A program made the translations under genes and the position numbers. From the NCBI GenBank assembly GCA_965219015.1, contig CBDCNH010000005.1, positions 62,001-126,000 on the forward strand: a stretch of DNA of 64,000 nt, given 5' to 3'. Numbering within the stretch: position 1 is the stretch's first letter; the number at the start of each line of letters is the position of its first letter. Of the stretch, positions 15,560-23,219 are shown piece by piece. This DNA is from CBDCNH01 sp965219015. Its GTDB lineage: Bacteria; Pseudomonadota; Alphaproteobacteria; Rhodobacterales; Rhodobacteraceae. Under the pieces are notes generated by a model. The model was not told where the DNA came from. It saw only the letters and a program-made list of their open reading frames with translations, and did not search any database.

Positions 15560-15996
15560 CTCGCCTCCAGCAGCATCGCCACGCGCCGCATCGCCGCGCG
15601 GTAGCCCTCGACGCCGAGCCCCGCGATCACCCCGTCGGCGCGCAGCGACACGTAAGACGCGTGCCGGAACGGCTCGCGGCGGTGGATGTTCGTCACGTGG
15701 ACCTCGATCACCGGCCCCTCGAAGGCGTTGAGCGCGTCGAGGAGCGCGACCGACGTATGCCCGAGCGCGCCGGGATTGATGACGATGGCGGCCCCGTCGT
15801 CGCGCGCGGCGTGGATGCGGTCGAGGAGCGCGCCCTCGTGGTTGGACTGAAACGCGGACAGCGTGAAGCCTTCGGGGCAGAGCGCCGCGCAGGCCGCCTC
15901 CACGTCGTCGAGCGTCTCGCGCCCGTAGAGCGCCGGTTCGCGGGCCCCGAGGAGGTTCAGGTTCGGCCCGTTCAGGAGATGGATCGTCCGCCGCAC
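15556..15996 (-). CDS. aroQ: 3-dehydroquinate dehydratase, type II
   Basis: Dodecameric enzyme converting 3-dehydroquinate to 3-dehydroshikimate. The 146-aa product is the standard type II length and has all signatures: NGPNLNLLG at residues 9-17, Arg19 and Tyr24 of the active-site lid (REPALYG), QSNHEGALLDRIH, INPGALGHTSVAL, and the catalytic His in VIEVHVTNIHRRE. It is the first gene of the seven-gene run going down to the MscS gene. It overlaps the next gene by 4 nt. Upstream lies a 62-nt gap holding a strong GC hairpin, where the promoter should also lie. Confidence 0.96.
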   Translation of the reverse strand: MRRTIHLLNGPNLNLLGAREPALYGRETLDDVEAACAALCPEGFTLSAFQSNHEGALLDRIHAARDDGAAIVINPGALGHTSVALLDALNAFEGPVIEVHVTNIHRREPFRHASYVSLRADGVIAGLGVEGYRAAMRRVAMLLEAR

Positions 15997-16006
15997 GCAA
16001 AGCCCC

Positions 16007-16032
16007 CCGCCGCGCGCGTACCGTCGCGGCGG
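16007..16032 (-). terminator. GC-rich hairpin after the sugar-binding-protein gene, possible terminator
   Basis: CCGCCGCG (16007-16014) and CGCGGCGG (16025-16032) form an 8-bp perfect stem with a 10-nt loop, 27 nt past the stop of the substrate-binding-protein gene in its direction of transcription. Only a weak CTTT follows on that strand, so intrinsic termination is possible but not certain. It also sits just upstream of aroQ. Confidence 0.4.
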
Positions 16033-16058
16033 CGGGAGACGCTGTCAACCGGAGCGCG

Positions 16059-17174
16059 TCATTCCTTGCCCCAGATCTTCGCGTAGGCGTCGCGGTAGCC
16101 GTTGTCGGGGTCGAAGACGTTCTCCGGCCCGCCATCGAACTCGATGTTGTCCTTGGTCACGACGTGGATGCCGGAGATGTACCCCGACCACGGCTCGCCG
16201 GCGAAGGCCCGGTTCAACTCGTCGATGAGTTGCCAGCCCTGCTCGTGCAGGGGCTCGGGCACGGTGGCCATCTGGTACTCGCCGGACCGGATGCGCTGGA
16301 ACGCGGACTCGGACCCGTCGCCGGCCGAGATGTTGTGCGGCGCGTCGCCGCCGCCGATGCCCGCGGACGCGAGCGAGGGGCCCATGAAGTCGTAGTAGAG
16401 GTCGTTCACCGCCAGCGAGTACGTCCATTTCGCGCCGTAGCGCTGCAGGAGCGACGTCGTGAGCTGCGGCATGCGGCTCGACGCCTCGGTCATCGGCGAG
16501 TCCTCGAGGAGGAGCACCTCGCAGCCGGGGCAGCCCTCCTTGACCGCCGCCTCCATCATCCGCGCCTTGCCGATGGCCATCTCGTAGTTCGAGTCGCCGA
16601 AGATGATGACGCCGGCCGTGCCGCCCGAATCGACGATCGCGAGGTCGGCGGCGGTCTGCGCCACATCGGCGATCCGCGTGTTGACGTTGGCGTACATGCC
16701 CGTGGCGGCGTCCGGTCCGGGCTCGATGGTCGCGTGCCAGCCGACGAAGGGGATCCCGGCGTCCTTGACCTGGGCGAGAGCGGCGTTCTGCTCGATCGCG
16801 TCGAAGCCGCCGACGATGATCCCGTCGGGCCCGAGGGCCACCGCCTGGCTCATCGCCGCGGTCCGGGCCGAGATGTCGCCGTGCCCGTCGAGCACGCGCA
16901 GCGTCCAGCCGATCGCCTTGGCGGCTTCCTCGACGCCGCGCGACACGCCCTCGGTGCCGCCGTTCCGCAGGTCGCCCGCGACGTAGATGATCGTCTTGTC
17001 CGTCGCGGCCTTCGGGCCCGTCGTCGGGCCGTCCCACGTCCCGGCCTTCATCGTCGCCGCCGCGATTCGCGCCTTGGCCGCGTCCATCGCGTCGTCGGCG
17101 CGCGCGGCGCCGGCCGCGCAGAGGCAGATGAGCGCCGTCGAGGCGGTCAGGCCCCGGATCATGTGCCGTTGCAT
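16059..17174 (-). CDS. Sugar ABC transporter periplasmic substrate-binding protein (RbsB-like)
   Basis: Periplasmic-binding-protein type 1 receptor of 371 aa for a sugar-type ABC importer. A signal peptide (MIRGLTASTALICLCAAGAARA) is followed by two Rossmann-like lobes: KTIIYVAGDLRNGGTEG, VALGPDGIIVGGFDA, IPFVGWHATIEPGPD, and VNDLYYDFMGPSLASAG. The start at 17174 is chosen because GGAGG lies 7 nt upstream; ATG 17162 is an alternative, and the longer frame is non-coding. Two Cys (CPGC) may form a disulfide. It is last in an ATPase-permease-receptor operon. The ligand is unknown; the family includes ribose, xylose, allose and inositol receptors. Confidence 0.92.
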   Translation of the reverse strand: MQRHMIRGLTASTALICLCAAGAARADDAMDAAKARIAAATMKAGTWDGPTTGPKAATDKTIIYVAGDLRNGGTEGVSRGVEEAAKAIGWTLRVLDGHGDISARTAAMSQAVALGPDGIIVGGFDAIEQNAALAQVKDAGIPFVGWHATIEPGPDAATGMYANVNTRIADVAQTAADLAIVDSGGTAGVIIFGDSNYEMAIGKARMMEAAVKEGCPGCEVLLLEDSPMTEASSRMPQLTTSLLQRYGAKWTYSLAVNDLYYDFMGPSLASAGIGGGDAPHNISAGDGSESAFQRIRSGEYQMATVPEPLHEQGWQLIDELNRAFAGEPWSGYISGIHVVTKDNIEFDGGPENVFDPDNGYRDAYAKIWGKE

Positions 17175-17187
17175 GTGGTGTCCTCCA

Positions 17188-18255
17188 TCATTTCCGGGCG
17201 CGTTGGTGCGCCTTGGTGCTTCGTGGCTCCGGGTGCCGCGTGGCGGACGTGCGCTTGCGCTGCGCGTAGCCCGCGATGCCGATGGCAACCAGGAGTGTGG
17301 TTCCGTTGAACATCGGCTCGACCCAGAACGAGCCGCCGAGCTGCTGGATGCCCGAGATGCCGACCGCGAGGATGACGACGCCGACGATGGTGCCCCAGAC
17401 GTTGACGCGGCCCGGCCGGATCGTGGTCGAGCCGAGGAACGCGCCGACGAGCGCGGGCAGCAGGAACTCGAGCCCGACGCTCGCCTGGCCGATGCGGAGC
17501 TTCGAGGCGAGGAGCACGCCGGCGACCGCCGTCAGCGTGCCCGAGGTCACGAACGCCCCGACGACGAAGCGCCGCGTCGGGATGCCGTTCAGCTCCGCCG
17601 CGCGCGGGTTGGCACCGATGGCGTAGAGGTAGCGGCCGATGGGGGTGTACTCGAGGATCACCCACATCACGACCGAGATCACGAGCACGTAAAAGCCGGT
17701 GATCGGGAGGCCGAGCACGAACGTGCCGTTGAGCGCATAGAACCCTTGCGGCAGCGTGCCGACCACCTGCCGCCCGCCGGTATGCCAGAGTGCGATGGCA
17801 TAGAGCACGGTGCCGGTGCCGAGCGTGGCGATGAAGGCGTCGATCTGCGCGACCTCGACGAGGAGGCCGTTCAACATGCCCACGAATGCACCGAGCACGA
17901 GCACGATCAGGACCGCCAGGGGCCAGGGCAGGCCGTAGCGCGTCTGCAGCGTGATCGCGAGGATGTGCCACAGCACGATCCCGTAGCCCACGGTGAGGTC
18001 GATGCGCCCCGCGACCATCGGCACCATCGCCGCGAGGCTGAGGAGCGCGATGATCGCCTTGTCCGAGACGATGGCGCGCAGGTTGAGCCGCGTCGGGAAG
18101 GTGTCGGGGAGCAGGATCGACAGGAGGAGGATCAGCCCGACCGTCAGGATCACCAGCCCGTAGACCGGCGCGAGGCGGATCAGGCGCTGCCCGAGCGGAA
18201 GGGGAGCGAGCTCGTCGGCCGTCGGCTCGAGCGCGTCGGACTTCAGCGACTGCAT
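17188..18255 (-). CDS. Sugar ABC transporter permease (RbsC-like)
   Basis: Integral-membrane subunit of 355 aa from the branched-chain/ribose permease family, expected to homodimerise. About eight to ten hydrophobic helices are seen, with the conserved RIDLTVGYGIVLWHIL segment, TLGTGTVLYA, and the coupling region GANPRAAELNGIPTRR contacting the ATPase. The helix GSTTIRPGRVNVWGTIVG-type C-terminal motif is also typical. The start overlaps the ATPase stop by 1 nt (TGATG) and the receptor gene starts 13 nt downstream. A 25-residue basic C-terminal tail (RSTKAHQRARK at the end) is unusual but harmless. Confidence 0.93.
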   Translation of the reverse strand: MQSLKSDALEPTADELAPLPLGQRLIRLAPVYGLVILTVGLILLLSILLPDTFPTRLNLRAIVSDKAIIALLSLAAMVPMVAGRIDLTVGYGIVLWHILAITLQTRYGLPWPLAVLIVLVLGAFVGMLNGLLVEVAQIDAFIATLGTGTVLYAIALWHTGGRQVVGTLPQGFYALNGTFVLGLPITGFYVLVISVVMWVILEYTPIGRYLYAIGANPRAAELNGIPTRRFVVGAFVTSGTLTAVAGVLLASKLRIGQASVGLEFLLPALVGAFLGSTTIRPGRVNVWGTIVGVVILAVGISGIQQLGGSFWVEPMFNGTTLLVAIGIAGYAQRKRTSATRHPEPRSTKAHQRARK

Positions 18256-19748
18256 CAGGCGGCCTCGCTTGCGGACGCGGCCTGGATCAGCCCCTCTGCG
18301 GAGAGGTCGGTGCCCGCGAGTTCGGCCACGATGCGGCCGCGGCTGAACACGACCGCGCGGTGGCAGATCGCGGCGACCTCCTCGAAGTCGGTCGAGACCA
18401 CGACGACGCCCATCCCGTCGCGCATCGCGTCGAAGAGAAGGTGGTAGATCTCCGCCTTGGCGCCGACGTCGACGCCCGCGGTGGGGTCTTCGGCGACGAG
18501 GAGCCGCCGCCCGGTGCCGATCCAGCGGCCGACGACGACCTTCTGCTGGTTGCCGCCCGACAGCGCCTCGATGGCGAGGTCCGGGTCGTTGGGGCTGAGG
18601 CCGACCGTCCGGCCGAGGTTGCGCGCGCGGGCCGCCTCACGGGCGCGGCTCTGCAGGGCAAAGAGCCCGCGCCCGGTGGCCGACGGGTTGAGGAACGCGT
18701 TCTCGCGGATCGTCAGCACCGGCGCCACGCTCTCGACCATACGGTCGCGCGCGACGAGCCCGACACCCGCCCGCATCGCGGCCTCGGGCGAGGCGAGGTC
18801 GGGCGTCGCGCCGTCGAGCACGACCGAGCCCTCGTGCGCCGCGAGCCCGAAGAGCGCCCGGCCGACATCCTCGTGCCCGGCGCCGCGCAACCCCACCAGC
18901 CCGACCATCTCGCCCCGCCGCACGTCGAGGTCGACGGGCCCGGTGGCGCCGACGCGGAGGCCGCGGACCGCGAGGCAGACGCCGCCGTCCTGGACCGCCG
19001 GCCGCTCGATGGCGCGCGCCTTGCGCCCGACGATCAGGCTCACGAGGTCCTCGGGCGAGGTGTGGCCCACGTCGCGCATCCCCACCATCTGCCCGTCGCG
19101 CAGCACCGCCACGCGGTCGGCGATGCGGAAGATCTCGTCGAGCCGGTGCGAGACGTAGATCATCCCCACGCCCTTCGCCTTCAGCCGCCTGAGCGCGCCG
19201 AAGAGCCGCTCCACCTCGTCGGCGGGCAGGCTCGCCGAGGGCTCGTCGAGCACGAGGTAGTCGCAGTCCACCGCCAGCGCCCGCGCGATGGCGACGAGCG
19301 ACTTCTCGGTGCGCGAGAGCCGCGCGATGCGGGCGGTCGGTGGGAAGTCCGCGTCCACAAGCGCCAGCGCCCGGCGCGCGACGGCGTTGGTCTCCGCCCA
19401 GTCGATGCGGCCGCGGCGGCGCGCATAGCCGACCGCGAGCGCGATGTTCTCCGCGACGCTCATCCATTCGACGAGCCCGAGATCCTGGTGGATGAACGCG
19501 ACCGGCTGGCGCTGCCCGAGGCGCGCGGGCTGATGGGCGTAGGGTACGCCGTCGATCCCGACCTGGCCGTCGTCGGGGCGATGAATGCCGCTCAGCACCT
19601 TGATGAGCGTGGACTTGCCCGCGCCGTTCTCGCCGAGGAGCGCCACGATCTCGCCCCGTGCCACCCGGAGCGACACGCCGCGCAGCGCGTGGGTGCCGCC
19701 GAACGCCTTCGAGATGCGATCGAAGAACAGCCCGTCGCTCGCCGCCAT
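18255..19748 (-). CDS. Sugar ABC transporter ATP-binding protein (RbsA/XylG-like, two NBDs)
   Basis: Cytoplasmic ATPase of 497 aa with two fused nucleotide-binding domains. NBD1 has Walker A GENGAGKST, a divergent signature LSRTEKSLVAIARAL and Walker B DYLVLDEPSASLP. NBD2 has the family's degenerate Walker A (GLRGAGHEDVGRALFG), an intact LSGGNQQKVVVGRW signature and AEDPTAGVDVGAK. A degenerate second site is normal for RbsA proteins. The start at 19748 is preferred over 19787 because GGAGG lies 6 nt upstream and it leaves the 19788-19799 operator free. It heads the ATPase-permease-receptor operon, divergent from a LacI regulator. Confidence 0.94.
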   Translation of the reverse strand: MAASDGLFFDRISKAFGGTHALRGVSLRVARGEIVALLGENGAGKSTLIKVLSGIHRPDDGQVGIDGVPYAHQPARLGQRQPVAFIHQDLGLVEWMSVAENIALAVGYARRRGRIDWAETNAVARRALALVDADFPPTARIARLSRTEKSLVAIARALAVDCDYLVLDEPSASLPADEVERLFGALRRLKAKGVGMIYVSHRLDEIFRIADRVAVLRDGQMVGMRDVGHTSPEDLVSLIVGRKARAIERPAVQDGGVCLAVRGLRVGATGPVDLDVRRGEMVGLVGLRGAGHEDVGRALFGLAAHEGSVVLDGATPDLASPEAAMRAGVGLVARDRMVESVAPVLTIRENAFLNPSATGRGLFALQSRAREAARARNLGRTVGLSPNDPDLAIEALSGGNQQKVVVGRWIGTGRRLLVAEDPTAGVDVGAKAEIYHLLFDAMRDGMGVVVVSTDFEEVAAICHRAVVFSRGRIVAELAGTDLSAEGLIQAASASEAA

Positions 19749-19787
19749 CCCGTCCCTCCCGCCGACCGGCCGCGGGTTGCCTCCCAC

Positions 19788-19799
19788 GTTACCGGTAAC
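19788..19799. promoter_or_regulatory. Perfect 12-bp palindrome, likely LacI-family operator
   Basis: GTTACCGGTAAC is a perfect palindrome with the central CG step expected for LacI/GalR operators, where the hinge helices kink the DNA. It lies in the divergent gap, 40 nt from the ATPase start and 44 nt from the regulator start, so one bound dimer could control both directions. Confidence 0.75.
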
Positions 19800-19843
19800 T
19801 CATGCACCTTCCCCGCTCGGCCGAAACCTGTCAAGCGTGGCAT

Positions 19844-20851
19844 ATGGCGAAGGAACCCAAGGGCGGGCTCGGCGACGTCGCACGGGCGGCGGGGGTGTCG
19901 AAGATGACCGTGAGCCGCGTGCTGCGCGGCGGCACCGGCTTCTCGGACGCCACCCGTGCGCGGGTTCTGCGCGAGGTGGACCGGCAGGGCTACGTGCCGA
20001 ACCGCCTCGCCGCCGCCTTCGCCAGCGACCGCGCCTCCACGCTCGTCGGCATCTGCGTGCCGCGGCTCACCTCGCGGCTCTTCGCCGAAGTGCTCGAGGC
20101 CGCCGGCCGCACGCTGGCGCGGCTCGGCTACCAGACGATGATCGGCAGCCACGACCAGCTCCCCGCCGAGGAGGAGGCCTGGCTGCGCGAGCTCGCCGCC
20201 TGGAAGCCCGCGGGCATCATCCTGTCGGGCCGCACCCACACGCCCGCGACGGCGGCCATCTTGCGCGGGCTCGCGGGGCCGGTGGTCGAGGTCTGGGATC
20301 TGAACACCCAGCCGCTCGACCTCTCGGTGGGGTTCAGCCACGAGGACTGCGGCGCCGAGATGGGCCGCTTCGTCGCCGCCGCCGGCCGCCGCCGGGTCGG
20401 CTCGGTCGGCGCGCTCGGTGCCTCGGCCACGATGGGCCACGCCCGCCGACGCGGCTTCGCGCGCGCGCTCGGCGAGGCCGGCGTGCCGCTCGTGGATGCC
20501 GAGGTGCTGCACGACCGGCCCGGCTTCTACGCCGGCTGGTGGGGCGCCGAGGTGCTCCTCGCGCGCCGCCCCGACCTCGACGCGCTCTACTTCCACGACG
20601 ACGAGATGGCGATCGGCGGCATGGCGTTCTGCGTGGCCTCGGGCCGCCGGGTGCCGGACGACATCGGCATCGCGGGCTGGGGCGGGCTCGAGGCGGCCTC
20701 GATCCTGCCGCGCCGCCTGACCACCACCGCCGTTCCCGCCATCGCCATCGGCCGCACCGCCGCCGAGGCGCTCGTCGCGCGCCTCCGCGGCGAGCCCGTC
20801 GCCGACGTGACGGTGCTTCCCGCCCGCCTCGTCCCGGGCGCAACGGTGTAA
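19844..20851 (+). CDS. LacI-family transcriptional regulator of the adjacent sugar ABC operon
   Basis: DNA-binding repressor of 335 aa. The N-terminal LacI helix-turn-helix reads LGDVARAAGVSKMTVSRVLRG, shown by its ends, followed by the hinge region YVPNRLAAAFASDR. The effector domain is periplasmic-binding-like, with STLVGICVPRLTSRLFAEV and a C-terminal VPDDIGIAGWGGLEAA. ATG 19844 (MAKEPKGGL) is the natural start; the frame's ATG at 19802 abuts the operator and would add 14 atypical residues. It is divergent from the RbsA-like operon with a palindromic operator between, so autoregulation plus operon control is likely. The inducer is presumably the transported sugar or a derivative. Confidence 0.92.
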   Translation: MAKEPKGGLGDVARAAGVSKMTVSRVLRGGTGFSDATRARVLREVDRQGYVPNRLAAAFASDRASTLVGICVPRLTSRLFAEVLEAAGRTLARLGYQTMIGSHDQLPAEEEAWLRELAAWKPAGIILSGRTHTPATAAILRGLAGPVVEVWDLNTQPLDLSVGFSHEDCGAEMGRFVAAAGRRRVGSVGALGASATMGHARRRGFARALGEAGVPLVDAEVLHDRPGFYAGWWGAEVLLARRPDLDALYFHDDEMAIGGMAFCVASGRRVPDDIGIAGWGGLEAASILPRRLTTTAVPAIAIGRTAAEALVARLRGEPVADVTVLPARLVPGATV

Positions 20852-20908
20852 AGCACCGAGTTCACGACCTTTTCGCGATGCGCCGCTTGCCGCAACGAGC
20901 TCTCGCCG

Positions 20909-20951
20909 GCATCGTCTGCGGGAGCGAATTGACAGTCCTTACAGACGATGC
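20909..20951. other. 10-bp perfect inverted repeat flanking TTGACA
   Basis: GCATCGTCTG (20909-20918) is repeated inverted as CAGACGATGC (20942-20951), with a 23-nt spacer containing TTGACA at 20929-20934. It lies in the 127-nt gap upstream of the secreted-protein gene. It could be a transcript hairpin or an operator around a -35 element. No convincing -10 box follows at 17 nt. Confidence 0.45.
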
Positions 20952-20978
20952 GGCACCGCCCTGCTGTGCCTGAAGCTG

Positions 20979-21584
20979 ATGGCTGGGGGCTGCACTCCGG
21001 TGCTGCGCGACGACTTCGAGCATGACAGCGTCGGGGCGCAGCCCGTGCTGCCGCCAAATCAGCCAGCGGGGGCGCAGGTGTTCAGCCTGGGCACGGGAGC
21101 GCGCGTCACCGGCTCGGGCCCGCTCGTGGGCGCGAAGTCGCTCGACATCCAGAGCACGGACGCCCGCCAGACCCCCACCGTCTATTTCAACGGCGGCGCG
21201 GTCAGCGGCACCCGCGACGTCTATTTTCAATGGCAGCAGCGGGTCTCCGGCAACCCGATCACCAGAGTGCAGCTCTACAGCGGCCACTTCGAGACCGTCC
21301 TCGCGCTGACGATCACGGGCACGAACGTGCTCGTGGCCGATCCGGGCCTGACCGTCGCGGGGCCGTTGACCCCTGGCCAGACCAGCACCTTCCTCGTCGT
21401 GCTGAACCCGGGCACGGGCCGTTACCGGGTCACGATCGACGGCGCGGTTCACGAAGGGCAAGGCCATGCGGTCGCCGCGAACCCGGCGATCGGGATGGCC
21501 TTCTTCCAGGGCGGCACTCGCGCGGGCCGGCGCGACCTCCTGACGATCGACCCGGTCCAGATCTCGGAGAGAAACCCGAACTGA
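20979..21584 (+). CDS. Probable secreted lipoprotein, function unknown
   Basis: About 200 aa with beta-sandwich character: DDFEHDSVGAQP, ARVTGSGPLVGAKSLDI, VYFQWQQRVSG, and alternating strands to the end, as in concanavalin-like carbohydrate-binding folds, though no catalytic motif is seen. The ATG at 20979 gives MAGGC. The frame continues upstream without stop as a hydrophobic stretch (TALLCLKLMAGGC) that fits a lipoprotein signal with lipobox A-G-G-C. The true start may therefore be a non-ATG codon around 20928-20976, and the annotated start is provisional. It converges on the SMP-30-like gene with a 3-nt gap. Function is unknown. Confidence 0.6.
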   Translation: MAGGCTPVLRDDFEHDSVGAQPVLPPNQPAGAQVFSLGTGARVTGSGPLVGAKSLDIQSTDARQTPTVYFNGGAVSGTRDVYFQWQQRVSGNPITRVQLYSGHFETVLALTITGTNVLVADPGLTVAGPLTPGQTSTFLVVLNPGTGRYRVTIDGAVHEGQGHAVAANPAIGMAFFQGGTRAGRRDLLTIDPVQISERNPN

Positions 21585-21587
21585 CCG

Positions 21588-22481
21588 TCACGGCCGCTGC
21601 GCGCCCTCGCGGGCGAGGTTGACGGCGTAGACGCTGGAGGTCGCGGTGATGAAGAGGCGGTGCTTGCCGCGGCCGCCGAAGCAGAGGTTGGAGACGAGCT
21701 CGGGGACGAGGATCTTGCCGATCACCTCGCCCTCGGGCGTGATGCAGTGCACGCCGTCGGCGGCGGAGGACCAGACGTTGCCGTCGGTGTCGCAACGGAA
21801 GCCGTCGGCGCAGCCGGGGTCGATGGTGTGGAACATGCGGCCGTTCCGCGGCCGGCCCGACGCCATGTCGAAGACCCGGATGTGCTGCGGGTCGTCCTCG
21901 AACATGCGCCCGGTGTCGGCGACGTAGAGCCGGGCGCCGTCGGGCGAGAACGCAAGCCCGTTCGGGCCCTGGAAGTCGTCGAGCACCGCCTCGATGCTGC
22001 CCGACGGGTCGACGCGGTAGACGTGGCAGGGTTGCTCCTGCTCGGACATCGTGCCTTCGTACTGCGTCATGATCCCGTAGTGCGGGTCGGTGAACCAGAT
22101 CGCCCCGTCGTCCGCGACCACCACGTCGTTGGGGCTGTTGAGCCGGCGGCCGGCATGGCTGTCGGCGATGACGGTGACGCGGCCGTCGTGCTCGGTGCGG
22201 GTGACGCGGCGCAGCCCGTGCTCGCAGGTCACGAGCCGGCCCTCGCGGTCGCGGGTGTTGCCGTTGGCGTGGTGCGAGGGCACCCGGAACGGGCTGACGC
22301 CGACGCCGGGCACCCAGCGCAGGATGCGGTCGTTGGGGATGTCGGAGAAGAGGAGGCAGTCGGCGTCGCCGAACCAGACCGGCCCCTCGACCCAGTCGAA
22401 GCCGGTCGCGATCTGCTTGACGGGCGCGTTGCCCATCACGAAGCGGCGGAACCGCGCGTCGTAGGCCTCGTAGAAGCTCAT
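21588..22481 (-). CDS. SMP-30/gluconolactonase/LRE-family protein
   Basis: Six-bladed beta-propeller lactonase-like enzyme of 297 aa. Motifs include WVEGPVWFGD near residues 30-39 (metal-binding Glu), LNSPNDVVVADDGAIWFTDP near 113 with the conserved Asn, GPNGLAFSPD, and PGCADGFRCDTDGNVW with the catalytic Asp. Family members hydrolyse sugar lactones, such as gluconolactone or xylonolactone, or related esters. It is the last gene of the ABC operon running down from 27499. This suggests that the imported sugar, or its oxidised lactone, is opened by this enzyme. No clear signal peptide is seen, so it is probably cytoplasmic. Confidence 0.9.
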   Translation of the reverse strand: MSFYEAYDARFRRFVMGNAPVKQIATGFDWVEGPVWFGDADCLLFSDIPNDRILRWVPGVGVSPFRVPSHHANGNTRDREGRLVTCEHGLRRVTRTEHDGRVTVIADSHAGRRLNSPNDVVVADDGAIWFTDPHYGIMTQYEGTMSEQEQPCHVYRVDPSGSIEAVLDDFQGPNGLAFSPDGARLYVADTGRMFEDDPQHIRVFDMASGRPRNGRMFHTIDPGCADGFRCDTDGNVWSSAADGVHCITPEGEVIGKILVPELVSNLCFGGRGKHRLFITATSSVYAVNLAREGAQRP

Positions 22482-22490
22482 CGCCCCCCC

Positions 22491-23219
22491 CTATTCGCCC
22501 GCCTGCGGGCCGTGGCGGCCGCGCGGCCTCGGCGGGCGCACGCGGCGCGGCCGCTGGTTGCCGGGATGCACGGCGTCCGGCCCCCAGATCGCCTGGTAGG
22601 TGTCGACGACGCGGCCCTGCTTGGAGAAGAGCACGAAGAGGCCCGCGAGCGCCAGCCACCAGCCGGGGATCACGATCCACATCCAGCGCGGCCCGTTGGC
22701 CTGCCAGAGCCCGGTCAGCGTCGCGAAGACGGCGATCAGCAGAACCGTGTAGCCGGCGGTCTTGTGGAACATCTCGAAGGCGATGCGGCGTCGCGTCATG
22801 TCGTAGTGATGGCCGCGCAGGCTGCCGTCGCGGCCGGGTGCGGTCGGGCCGCCCTTGTCACCGCGCAAGAGCGCCGCCGTGACCTGCAGCGCGGTCAGCA
22901 GCGCGACCGTCCAGCCGAAGATGTAGTGGATGCCGGGATAGGCGGCGCGGTCCGGCGCGGTCAGCACCACGACGACGGCGATGGCGACGATGAGAGCGGC
23001 GCTGTACTGGCAGGCGCGGTGCGTCCACCACCACACCCGGCTGTCGAGCTCGCGCGGCCAGTCCTGCGTCGGCAGCACCTTGAAGAACCGCGCGGCGATG
23101 ATGCCGAGGGGCACGAGGACCGACCAGGCGAGCACCATGAAGCGCCCGTGCCAGGCGATGTGCATCCCGAGGTCGTGGGCGCGGCCGGGGTCGATGGGGG
23201 TCGCGAGCCAGTCGAGCAT
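22491..23219 (-). CDS. Cytochrome b561-like membrane protein
   Basis: Membrane protein of 242 aa with five to six hydrophobic helices. His residues are placed as expected for b561/ferric-reductase-like haem ligands: HIAWHGRFM near residue 20, WWWTHRACQY near 67, YPGIHYIFGW near 98, and FEMFHKTAGY near 151. The C-terminus is a basic Pro/Arg/Gly-rich tail. The start overlaps the upstream permease stop by 1 nt (TGATG) and the SMP-30 gene follows after 9 nt, so it belongs to the ABC operon. A transmembrane electron-transfer role, perhaps linked to periplasmic sugar oxidation, is inference from context. Confidence 0.75.
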   Translation of the reverse strand: MLDWLATPIDPGRAHDLGMHIAWHGRFMVLAWSVLVPLGIIAARFFKVLPTQDWPRELDSRVWWWTHRACQYSAALIVAIAVVVVLTAPDRAAYPGIHYIFGWTVALLTALQVTAALLRGDKGGPTAPGRDGSLRGHHYDMTRRRIAFEMFHKTAGYTVLLIAVFATLTGLWQANGPRWMWIVIPGWWLALAGLFVLFSKQGRVVDTYQAIWGPDAVHPGNQRPRRVRPPRPRGRHGPQAGE

